From a virus, in the IMG/VR virus record IMGVR_UViG_3300010885_018503, positions 1 through 23,732 of that record: 23,732 nucleotides of DNA. One strand, 5' to 3'. The notes beneath the pieces were generated by a model. The model saw only the letters and a list, made by a program, of their open reading frames with translations, did no database searches and was not told where the DNA came from. A program made the position numbers and the translations under genes. Within the stretch, counting starts at the first letter, position 1, and every line of letters starts with the position of its first letter. This document shows positions 17,339 through 23,732 of this stretch, in pieces.

Positions 17339-18991
17339 TTAGTTCGCCGGTGGCGGTGGTGGGTCAAAAGTATCTGTCCCAGTGGTATATGAGTTATAAT
17401 ATTTTGGAACTAGTTGATTATCTGGATTTGCTGTGAAGCTAACTGATTCTGGATTTTCTCTATCTGTCGCACTTGTAGTCATAAACAATGGATCTAGATG
17501 CTCATGCTGAGGCCACGGTTCAATATTTGGTATCCGTTTCATAATACTAGAAATCTTATCGCCGGTGGCATTATAAACATTGTCAAAGGTACTTAATGCA
17601 GACGCAGTTGATGCGGCTGAAGCAACTGCTGTAACCGCTCCTATTCCGCCGCCACCTGGCAGAGAATAGTATGCGGCTGCATTTTGTGTAAGTTTTGCTC
17701 CGGCTTTAATATTAGTATCTGTACCGGACGTGAGATTAATTTTAGCAGAGCTTTTAATATTTGTAGCGCCAGTGGATGTAAAATTATTAAGTCCAGTTGT
17801 TTTAACTTGTAAACTGCCAGCTGTGGTTATAACTCCATTGGCACCTATAATTAAATTAAGATCAGTTTTAGATTCGACCTGTACACGACCTGCGGCAGCT
17901 TTCATGTTTATATTGCGGCCGGCCTCTATATTAACATCTCGATCAGCATAAAAATTCATATCTGCTTTTGTATGAACACTAATACTGTCTTTGGCAAATA
18001 TATCAATTTTGCCGTCGCTAGATAATTCTATCCAAGTAGTACCTTTGGCGTTGCCAATGTAGATCAAGTCTTCAGAATTGTGTAATAATATTTGATGTCC
18101 TGTTCTAGTGCGCAATCTAATTAAATCATTATGCGGAATAGTTACATCGCCTGTAGGTACTGCATCTTTATCTAATGCTTCAATTGATTCATATTCTGGT
18201 GGTCCAGCATTTGCCGCTGTCTTGCGTATAAACTTATCATCGCCGTCATCCATGACAAATGTACTACCGCTCAATCGACTGGTGGCAGCATTTGGTACTC
18301 TGGCATCTGATTTGCCTGTAGGAGTGCGTGGAGCATTGACACGCTTGTCAATGGGGCCTGGAGTACTAATACCAAATACTTGACTAGGAAATTCTCTCCT
18401 TGCTGAACTGGTAGTAAGGCCCCGTATGTCATCTGCTAGCAATCCCTGGGCACTTAGCACGTCAGCAAATAAATGTTTAGGTTTTACAATCTGTGTTACT
18501 CTGTCAGATGTGTCGTGAACAGCTTTATTATATTCAGCAACAGGATATCTAGTATAGGTATCGCCGCCGAGGACATTGTTTGTGGCAGCTATTCCAGGAA
18601 CCATAAAGTTCATATTTTCATCAGGAATAGATCCTAGATAATAACCTCTATCAGGTTCACCGTCAACAAATATACACAATATCAAAGATCCCACATCGGG
18701 CGGAATCATCCACATACCATAACTTTTTTGCGTGTTGTCGTAATTTCTTGGATCAAAGTCATTAGTCTCTTTTAAGCCGGTAGCTGATGTTCTTCCAAAA
18801 AATGGACTTAGGTACCTGACCTGACGTAGTTCTCCGCCGGCAGTGCTGTTGCCAGTTTCTCGCAAAATTTCAACCTCTAATAGCCCCATGTAGGTTGAAT
18901 CTAAATAGCCAATAATCCTAGCTGTATACGGTCCGGGACTTGGTAATTTATTTTGTGAGGCAATTACCCTACCGCTTGATAGATTTCCCAT
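17339..18991 (-). CDS. 5: baseplate hub/spike protein gp5, apparently without a lysozyme domain
   Basis: gp5 forms the central needle under the tail tube. The N-terminus (about 1-130) looks like the gp5/VgrG OB-fold: PGPYTARIIGYLDSTYMGLL, then GMWMIPPDVGSLILCIFVDG and DRGYYLGSIPDENMNFM. RTRTGHQILLHNSEDLIYIG at about 293 is the VgrG-like lead into the spike, and residues 315-440 run in short-period strands (DVNIEAGRNINMKA, GRVQVESKTDLNLI) as in a triple-stranded beta-helix. T4 gp5 (575 aa) carries a lysozyme domain between these parts. Here the segment (about 150-290, with SSARREFPSQVFGISTPG) shows no T4-lysozyme catalytic pattern. The C-terminus is PPPPPAN. The start overlaps the upstream stop (TAATG) and has a strong GGAGG site 10 nt upstream. 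Confidence 0.9.
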   Translation of the reverse strand: MGNLSSGRVIASQNKLPSPGPYTARIIGYLDSTYMGLLEVEILRETGNSTAGGELRQVRYLSPFFGRTSATGLKETNDFDPRNYDNTQKSYGMWMIPPDVGSLILCIFVDGEPDRGYYLGSIPDENMNFMVPGIAATNNVLGGDTYTRYPVAEYNKAVHDTSDRVTQIVKPKHLFADVLSAQGLLADDIRGLTTSSARREFPSQVFGISTPGPIDKRVNAPRTPTGKSDARVPNAATSRLSGSTFVMDDGDDKFIRKTAANAGPPEYESIEALDKDAVPTGDVTIPHNDLIRLRTRTGHQILLHNSEDLIYIGNAKGTTWIELSSDGKIDIFAKDSISVHTKADMNFYADRDVNIEAGRNINMKAAAGRVQVESKTDLNLIIGANGVITTAGSLQVKTTGLNNFTSTGATNIKSSAKINLTSGTDTNIKAGAKLTQNAAAYYSLPGGGGIGAVTAVASAASTASALSTFDNVYNATGDKISSIMKRIPNIEPWPQHEHLDPLFMTTSATDRENPESVSFTANPDNQLVPKYYNSYTTGTDTFDPPPPPAN

Positions 18992-21237
18992 TACATCTCA
19001 TCCTCCCCGCCTTTGCCACCGCGAGTATCAACCACCGGAGGATTTTTTGTACTAAACAGTTTTTCTCTTTCTTCATCTGCACTTAATTCTTGGCCTGGAC
19101 GTCTAAAGCCGGTTAAGTTCTGTTTGAACGTACCACCAATAAATGAACTAGTTAAATCTGTTATGCAATAAATTCCGCTAAACATCGTAACCGGAGAAGA
19201 TTTTGTGTTGCCGCTAAATTTATATAGTCCAGTATTTTGATTAACATCTATAGGAGTTCTAAAATTAACAAGTATATCAGTTTCTCCTGTTTGATAATTA
19301 ACACTCCCGTCTCTGTTTATATTCTCGCCTATTGGTTGCGATGTATAATTTCCAAGACCACTTTGTGCAATCCAATATGGATCGCCTATGATATCCATAT
19401 CTAGATTATACATTTCATTTGGATTTGTCACACAGTCTTGAAATAATCTCGCGGCTCTAACAGCCGGAGTTTCTGCTCCCTGGCCGGCGCCGCCTAGTTT
19501 TGAAGTTGTAGTTGTTGTTCCCGAATATACAACTTGAGTTGGATTTGTACCAATTTTTGTGTCAGGATTATTGCCAGGAACCAGCGGTGCAGTTTGGCCG
19601 GCCGCTCCTTGATTGGAGCCTCCGGTATTACCAGCCGTTACTTTATCTCGAGTATAGGTCAAATTATCAGCTGCCATTATAGTAGAGAACCCTTGATTTA
19701 TTTCAATATTAAATCGTATGATATCTACGTTTTTACCCGTATAGATGTATTGATACTGCTTTACAACAGTGGCTTTTAATGTGTCGTTATCAAATCCCGG
19801 AGGCTTGGTATTAGGCGGCATCATTCTACTAGCATGCACATGGTAGGGAATCACTCTATACACAAACAATTTAGGTTTGACTCCTGTACCCTTTTGTTCT
19901 TTACTATCTAAAATATAAACCTGTGTGTCAATTCTCCACCATTGGCGATATCCTTCTGCTGTAATGTTTTTAGAATCTAGTGCTTCACTGGAATAATCAC
20001 TTACTAGTAGAACTTGATTTATAGCATTAGGTATATCAGTTTCTTGTGAAAATTTCATTTCTGCTAGAGAAGGATCTGTAGTTAAATTTCCACGAATCCA
20101 AGTACTTGATTGTGTGTTGTATACTAAATTTTCTTTACCTGTAACGGATGCACCTTTTCTTTTTTGATCAAAGCCTAATTTTGCCTTGCCAAGCGCATTT
20201 GAGTCGTCATCTTGTTGGACTAGGGTTTTGTTTATTGTACTTTCACTAACACCTAATTTTTTATATACATCAGTAGGATTCACAGAAACCGTTGCACTTG
20301 ACGCAACTTCTTTAGTAACTGGTTTTGCAGGGCCCACTTCCGGTTCTCCAGTTGCAATCTCGTTAGGGAATAGTATTACAATCTGATCAGCAACTTCTAC
20401 AACTTTTTTTGTAACCATTTCTTGTAGTCTATCATTTACAATTTTCTGTAAACTTTTTTCGCCGGTTTGCAATATTTCTCGTACAGTTCTACCGGCTGGA
20501 GATACATCGGTTTTAAATAATGAATTCTGCTCTAATAGTGCCGCGCCACATATTGCCATACAATCGCATTTGTAAACGCTGCCTTCCTCTGTTGCGGTCA
20601 AGGTTATGTTACTAAAGTAAAAAGGAATGAATCGACTAGTTCCAGGAACCTTGGACATTTTTCCTGTTTCTTTGTTACCTCTAAATTCAATAGTTAATAA
20701 GAAAGGAGCATCTCTCCAGTTATCATGTTTTTGTTGTTGGGCGGCGGTTTGACATGCAATCATAAACAATCCCATACTATACGGTTCTGTGATCGTGAAT
20801 GAAAAGTTAGTTACGTTTGTATTATTGCTAGCTACTGCAAAACCTAGATTTTGTTGGAGTACTAGATTATCAATAAAAAAATCAAACTTTCCGTATGCTG
20901 TTTTAATTCTATTGTTTGGATCAGCATTGGCTGATTTACAAATCAATGCTTTGAGACGTTTTCCTGCCATGTACGTCTTATCAGGAAAATTAGCTTCTTC
21001 TTCACTTAGACATGCTAGTCCAATCGAATAGGTATAACTGGCATATGCATGCAACGGGTTAAGTAACGGAAACTTTGGTCCTTTAATTTTCTTGAAAAGA
21101 TTGCCTACTCCTGAAAGTATACCTGTTGATGTATTGACTGTTCCGCTCATTCCTGAAGCGGGACCCCCGGGTGTAAATTTACTTACTGCGCCGCCAATAG
21201 AACTTATCGTTGCGGCAGCGGCATCAAACAATCCCAT
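18991..21237 (-). CDS. structural protein, candidate baseplate hub (gp27-like position)
   Basis: The 748-residue protein lies between gp53 and gp5 and is certainly coding, but I do not recognise it firmly. A Gly/Ser-rich start (about 1-50) leads to a beta-rich domain with LHAYASYTYSIGLACLS, FDFFIDNLVLQQNLG, FTITEPYSMGLFMIACQTAA and APFLLTIEFRG. Later landmarks are YKCDCMAICGAALLEQN, a charged linker at about 255-350, YRQWWRIDTQVYILDSK and FVYRVIPYHVHASRMMPPN. A Thr/Gly/Gln-rich low-complexity stretch near 560-600 precedes a polar C-terminus. The hub ring that carries gp5 (T4 gp27, 391 aa) is otherwise missing from this cluster, and direct coupling to gp5 makes a gp27-like role plausible. AGGA precedes the ATG by 7 nt; the junction with gp53 is TAATATG. 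It could instead be a lineage-specific tail protein. Confidence 0.6.
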   Translation of the reverse strand: MGLFDAAAATISSIGGAVSKFTPGGPASGMSGTVNTSTGILSGVGNLFKKIKGPKFPLLNPLHAYASYTYSIGLACLSEEEANFPDKTYMAGKRLKALICKSANADPNNRIKTAYGKFDFFIDNLVLQQNLGFAVASNNTNVTNFSFTITEPYSMGLFMIACQTAAQQQKHDNWRDAPFLLTIEFRGNKETGKMSKVPGTSRFIPFYFSNITLTATEEGSVYKCDCMAICGAALLEQNSLFKTDVSPAGRTVREILQTGEKSLQKIVNDRLQEMVTKKVVEVADQIVILFPNEIATGEPEVGPAKPVTKEVASSATVSVNPTDVYKKLGVSESTINKTLVQQDDDSNALGKAKLGFDQKRKGASVTGKENLVYNTQSSTWIRGNLTTDPSLAEMKFSQETDIPNAINQVLLVSDYSSEALDSKNITAEGYRQWWRIDTQVYILDSKEQKGTGVKPKLFVYRVIPYHVHASRMMPPNTKPPGFDNDTLKATVVKQYQYIYTGKNVDIIRFNIEINQGFSTIMAADNLTYTRDKVTAGNTGGSNQGAAGQTAPLVPGNNPDTKIGTNPTQVVYSGTTTTTSKLGGAGQGAETPAVRAARLFQDCVTNPNEMYNLDMDIIGDPYWIAQSGLGNYTSQPIGENINRDGSVNYQTGETDILVNFRTPIDVNQNTGLYKFSGNTKSSPVTMFSGIYCITDLTSSFIGGTFKQNLTGFRRPGQELSADEEREKLFSTKNPPVVDTRGGKGGEDEM
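19001..19008 (-). promoter_or_regulatory. strong ribosome binding site of gp5
   Basis: The minus strand reads GGGGAGGA inside the last codons of the upstream gene, 10 nt before the gp5 ATG. It is the strongest Shine-Dalgarno sequence in the cluster, where most others are AGGAT. It supports the ATG at 18991-18989 and re-initiation at the TAATG junction. Confidence 0.7.
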
Positions 21238-21238
21238 A

Positions 21239-21541
21239 TTATAATCCTAGCACAGTTCTTAAACTGCTGTTTTTTGGAATGTAAATTTGTGTTCCGGGAA
21301 CAAAATCAAAAATTGGATCTTGTAGCATGTCGAGATTACGTTGAATAAAGACCCACCATAAGGACGGATCTCCGTATAGGTCATACGCTAGCAGATCAGG
21401 ACGGTATGTATATTGCGATTCTATAGTATACAAAAAATCATCAATGTCTGCGGCGACTGGTCTGATACTTAGAATATCAAGATAATTATTGGTAAAATTG
21501 GTAATATACCAAGGGCTTGAATTAGAATAGATTGCAGCCAT
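21239..21541 (-). CDS. 53: baseplate wedge subunit gp53
   Basis: The 100-residue protein matches the gp53 family: YTYRPDLLAYDLYGDPSLWW (45-64), VFIQRNLD (64-71), then DPIFDFVPGTQIYIPK (75-90), the LysM-like part that clamps the wedge. T4 gp53 is 196 residues, so this is a compact version keeping mainly the YGDP-WW and PGT-IYIP core. gp53 links wedges into the hexagonal baseplate together with gp6 and gp25, whose genes lie downstream in the same cluster. The ribosome site is weak: only GGA about 10 nt upstream, lying in the last codons of the gene before. With the 1-nt gap (TAATATG), translation is probably coupled to that gene. Confidence 0.9.
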   Translation of the reverse strand: MAAIYSNSSPWYITNFTNNYLDILSIRPVAADIDDFLYTIESQYTYRPDLLAYDLYGDPSLWWVFIQRNLDMLQDPIFDFVPGTQIYIPKNSSLRTVLGL

Positions 21542-21542
21542 A

Positions 21543-22538
21543 TTAAATATATCCGAATGTGTTGTTTAAATATCCGCCAGTAACAAATCGGTCGAGACTA
21601 AATTTGCGGGCGCTGAGTCTGCTGTATACTGGTATCAGTGTAATTGAAAAACTGCTTTCTGTAGGTACGTGACTAAGGCCACCTGATGTTGATCCCCCGA
21701 CTCCGAATGATCCTAACAAGCCAGCTACTTGACCGACTCCGCCTGCTATTGCACCGATGCCGCCTGCAATATCACCTACTAGGCCGTCGCCCGCTAAACC
21801 TCCAATCTCATCAGTTAGCCCGCCGAGGCTATCAGCAACTCCAGCTAGTGCTCCGGCAGCACTGCCAACTACTGGAACTCCGATGTAGTCTGATTTTTCA
21901 TCGATTGTGGTAGTAAACATTTTAACTACTACAGGAACATTTTTAAAAACATAATTTCCATAACCGTTTAACATAATAACCGGAGGAGGGTTTCCTGCTT
22001 TCATATCAGCTCCGCTGAACATTTTGGTTAGACTACGTAAATAATGAACCATGGCAATCCAGTATAGTCCTTCTGTAGCATCTGACACATACATTGGTGC
22101 AGTAATTGTTATTTCGCCAGGATCACTATTTTTAAAAGATTGCATGCTGTAATTTGTATGAGTGGTGCGTGAAATATCGTAATTTGCGGCGCTGGCGATT
22201 TTGATCGACGGAGTATAGGGAAATATTAGGCCGCCTGCATCTTTTAAAGGTGCCAATACTGGGCTTTTTTTGAATGTAACCCATTTAGCCAAACTTAATC
22301 TAACACGCCAGTCGTCTGCATTAGCATCGCCGCCAAAAGAACTTATTGCTTCTGTGATGTCACCGATCGCTTCTCCTGCTTCTGGTAAGTTTATGGATCT
22401 AATAGCACTAATCGGATTATCTGATGTGAATGCGCTGGAAAGGGCACTGCCTAATCGACCTGCTGATCCGATTGCACTAGAAGCCGAACCTATAGCATTA
22501 GATGATGCTGAGATTGCTGAATTTAAGTCAATTGCCAT
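21543..22538 (-). CDS. baseplate tube initiator/cap protein, gp48/gp54-like
   Basis: The protein has 331 residues. T4 gp48 and gp54 are related proteins that sit on the hub and start tube and sheath assembly. Family-like features are WRVRLSLAKWVTFK (77-90), LIFPYTPSIKI, a tube-like strand set YSMQSFKNSDPGEITITAPM followed by GLYWIAMVHYLRSLTKMFSG, and PPPVIMLNGYGNYVFKNVPV. The N-terminal 75 residues are Ser/Ala/Gly-rich. A glycine- and alanine-rich stretch (about 223-287) interrupts the second half before the end SLDRFVTGGYLNNTFGYI. Which of gp48 or gp54 it equals cannot be decided here. It is first in the structural cluster; AGGA (22551-22554) lies 12 nt before the ATG, and a late-like box lies upstream. 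Confidence 0.62.
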   Translation of the reverse strand: MAIDLNSAISASSNAIGSASSAIGSAGRLGSALSSAFTSDNPISAIRSINLPEAGEAIGDITEAISSFGGDANADDWRVRLSLAKWVTFKKSPVLAPLKDAGGLIFPYTPSIKIASAANYDISRTTHTNYSMQSFKNSDPGEITITAPMYVSDATEGLYWIAMVHYLRSLTKMFSGADMKAGNPPPVIMLNGYGNYVFKNVPVVVKMFTTTIDEKSDYIGVPVVGSAAGALAGVADSLGGLTDEIGGLAGDGLVGDIAGGIGAIAGGVGQVAGLLGSFGVGGSTSGGLSHVPTESSFSITLIPVYSRLSARKFSLDRFVTGGYLNNTFGYI

Positions 22539-22564
22539 AATATGATATTATCCTTTTGGTATAA

Positions 22565-22572
22565 TATTTAGT
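22565..22572 (-). promoter_or_regulatory. late-promoter-like box for the structural cluster
   Basis: The minus strand reads ACTAAATA, which differs from the NATAAATA late consensus at one position. It lies 26 nt upstream of the first structural ATG. Initiation about 6 nt downstream would place the AGGA ribosome site just inside the leader. Its last base overlaps the -35 element of the opposite gp55 promoter. It is a weak match on its own and gains support from position. Confidence 0.4.
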
Positions 22573-22600
22573 TGACTTTATAAAGTGCATAGTTTATAAT
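22572..22600 (+). promoter_or_regulatory. sigma70-type promoter for gp55-gp47
   Basis: TTGACT (22572-22577) and TATAAT (22595-22600) are separated by exactly 17 nt. The -10 element is a perfect consensus and the -35 differs at one base. It lies 21 nt before the gp55 ATG. The host sigma70 holoenzyme should read it, which fits early or middle expression of the late sigma factor. Confidence 0.72.
22575..22586. promoter_or_regulatory. perfect 12-bp palindrome in the divergent promoter spacer
   Basis: ACTTTATAAAGT reads the same on both strands. It overlaps the end of the -35 element and fills the first half of the 17-nt spacer of the gp55 promoter. It also puts a TATAAA on each strand. The position suits an operator, but an AT-rich 12-mer palindrome can occur by chance. 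Confidence 0.4.
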
Positions 22601-22609
22601 AGCATATCC

Positions 22610-22613
22610 GGAG
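22610..22613 (+). promoter_or_regulatory. ribosome binding site of gp55
   Basis: GGAG lies 8 nt before the ATG at 22622 and supports that start rather than any internal Met. Confidence 0.7.
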
Positions 22614-22621
22614 AATGATCA

Positions 22622-23458
22622 ATGACAGTAAAAGTTAACTACCTAAACAACAAAGATATGTTGTTGGAAATACATAGAAGCAAAACATCATATTGTAGCT
22701 TTACAGACCCAAAATATCATCAGTATGATTTGATTGTTTCAGGCTTGGATAAAATTAATATTCGAACTATCGCAGAAGCCAAACGTGTGCAGGCCAAGCG
22801 TCAGGGCGATCAAGAATATCAGCGGCGCAAGGCACTTGGTGAAAAGGTTAAACAAGCTGACTGTGAAGTGGACTATAAAAAGATTACTAAAATTAACGTA
22901 GTTTTTAGAGTGATGACGTTTGATCATATTCCACTTAATACTGTTCGTAAAAAGAATCCAAAAAGTCTAGCAGACCACAGAGACAAAGTAAATTTTCCCC
23001 CATTTCAACATTGGAAATTTGATGATGCAACGGGCGAAACATTAATTTGTGTGGGTAAAAGTCATTGGAAGGGTCCGTTAGATACCGGACACTTTGATAA
23101 AGATGCTGGCCAAATTACTAACACCCTAGCTAGAATGATGTTAAAATTATGTGAGAGATATGCTACTCGCGGCAACGTTCGTGGCTACACATACAATGAC
23201 GAAATGAAAGGTCAAGCTATCTTACAGTTAACACAAATTGGATTACAATTCGACGAAAGCAAATCAGACAACCCGTTTGCTTATTTTACTGCGGCAGTAA
23301 CTAATAGCTTTGTACGCATTATTAATATTGAAAAACGTAATCAGAATATACGTGACGACATTTTAGAAATTAACGGTATGAATCCTAGTTATAGTAGAAC
23401 CGGTGCTGGCGAACATGCCGCGGCACTAAAAAGACACAATGAGGAAAGCAGTGAATGA
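22622..23458 (+). CDS. 55: late-transcription sigma factor gp55, with a long N-terminal extension
   Basis: gp55 is the phage sigma subunit that directs host RNA polymerase to TATAAATA late promoters. The sigma region-2-like part lies at about 165-250: ITNTLARMMLKLCERYATRG, YNDEMKGQAILQLTQIGLQF, then NPFAYFTAAVTNSFVRIINI and EKRNQNIRDDILEI. The protein has 278 residues against 185 in T4. The first 150 form an extra domain (SYCSFTDPKYHQYDLIVSGL, a Lys/Arg/Gln-rich helix at about 50-80, RVMTFDHIPLNTVRKKNPKS) that I cannot assign. The C-terminus, GAGEHAAALKRHNEESSE, has no obvious hydrophobic/acidic cluster like the sliding-clamp-binding tail of T4 gp55. A near-consensus sigma70 promoter precedes it, and its stop overlaps gp47 (ATGA). 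Confidence 0.9.
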   Translation: MTVKVNYLNNKDMLLEIHRSKTSYCSFTDPKYHQYDLIVSGLDKINIRTIAEAKRVQAKRQGDQEYQRRKALGEKVKQADCEVDYKKITKINVVFRVMTFDHIPLNTVRKKNPKSLADHRDKVNFPPFQHWKFDDATGETLICVGKSHWKGPLDTGHFDKDAGQITNTLARMMLKLCERYATRGNVRGYTYNDEMKGQAILQLTQIGLQFDESKSDNPFAYFTAAVTNSFVRIINIEKRNQNIRDDILEINGMNPSYSRTGAGEHAAALKRHNEESSE

Positions 23459-23732
23459 GTTTATTCAAAAAAGTAGCATGTTTCACCGATATTCACTTTG
23501 GATTAAAATCTAACAGCTCAGTACACAATCAAGACTGCGAAGACTTTGTAGATTGGTATATTTCTAAGGCAAAAGAGGAGGGGTGCGATGTTGGAATATT
23601 TATGGGTGATTGGCATCACAATCGCAATAGTCTTAATATCACTACTATGGACTATAGCTTGCGGGCCTTGGAAAAGCTCGGTCAGGCGTTCGATGCATTT
23701 TACTTTTTCCCTGGTAATCATGATTTGTATTA
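23455..23732 (+). CDS. 47: recombination endonuclease subunit gp47, Mre11-like (partial, C-terminus off the right edge)
   Basis: Only the first 92 codons are in the window. They carry the calcineurin-like metallophosphoesterase motifs in order: D12-I-H14, then G51-D52 in FMGDWHHNRNS, then G87-N88-H89-D90. This is the Mre11/SbcD pattern, and T4 gp47 is the phage member; with the ATPase gp46 it resects DNA ends for recombination-dependent replication. gp46 would be expected downstream, outside the window. The ATG overlaps the gp55 stop by four bases (ATGA), and GAGGAA (23441-23446) lies 8 nt upstream, so translation is likely coupled to gp55. Confidence 0.92.
   Translation, partial: MSLFKKVACFTDIHFGLKSNSSVHNQDCEDFVDWYISKAKEEGCDVGIFMGDWHHNRNSLNITTMDYSLRALEKLGQAFDAFYFFPGNHDLY

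Noticed and set aside
17339-18991. Lysozyme domain within gp5, expected from T4
   Set aside because: No catalytic Glu...Asp/Thr arrangement or lysozyme-like sequence is visible between the OB-like domain and the spike.
22739-22927. Minus-strand open frame of 62 codons opposite gp55
   Set aside because: It is a shadow of the gp55 N-terminal region, with no partner genes and no recognisable sequence.
23518-23721. Minus-strand open frame of 67 codons opposite gp47
   Set aside because: It is antisense to the clear metallophosphoesterase motifs of gp47.
1-23732. tRNA genes, CRISPR arrays, insertion sequences, attachment sites
   Set aside because: I saw no cloverleaf sequence, spaced direct repeats, transposase or integrase sequence; coding density leaves almost no room for them.

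Overview
The window comes from the genome of a large tailed phage of the T4-like (myovirus) superfamily, most likely a marine one. The evidence is a set of T4 core proteins recognisable from motifs alone: baseplate wedge gp6, gp25 and gp53, hub/spike gp5, a tube-initiator-like protein, late sigma factor gp55 and the nuclease subunit gp47. By eye the DNA is AT-rich, and coding is very tight. Several proteins carry wording I associate with T4-like phages of marine bacteria (cyanophage or pelagiphage types). The host cannot be read from this window.

Layout. Positions 1 to 22538 are one minus-strand virion-structure cluster. In order of transcription it holds a gp48/gp54-like tube initiator or cap (22538-21543), gp53 (21541-21239), a 748-residue hub-like protein (21237-18991), gp5 (18991-17339), gp25 (17329-16880), gp6 (16828-13382) and a giant structural protein that begins at 13382 and runs off the left edge with at least 4460 codons. 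Junctions are TAATATG (1-nt gap), TAATG (1-nt overlap) or a 9-nt gap. The only real spacer inside the cluster is 51 nt in front of gp6, and it holds a late-promoter-like AATAAATA box. After an 83-bp divergent regulatory region (22539-22621), the plus strand carries gp55 (22622-23458) and the start of gp47 (23455 to the right edge), joined by an ATGA overlap. T4 also keeps genes 55 and 47 in the same neighbourhood of its replication and late-transcription core.

How the genes work together. The minus-strand proteins should build the contractile-tail baseplate: wedges (gp6, gp25, gp53), central hub and spike (gp5 and the 748-residue protein) and the tube starting platform (gp48/54-like). The giant protein sits where T4 has gp7 and probably forms peripheral baseplate or fibre structure. 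It contains a likely seven-bladed FG-GAP beta-propeller, four aromatic motifs resembling carbohydrate-binding modules, and several families of small beta repeats, which suggests host-surface contact. The plus-strand genes supply the late sigma factor, which would activate the structural cluster, and one half of the gp46/gp47 recombination nuclease. The divergent spacer pairs a near-consensus sigma70 promoter for gp55 with a late-like box facing the structural genes, and has a 12-bp palindrome between the -35 and -10 elements.

No stretch over 300 bases lacks a gene. I saw no tRNA, CRISPR array, insertion sequence or attachment site. The best candidate for new biology is the giant modular protein, followed by the divergent late-switch region and the unusual architecture of gp55.
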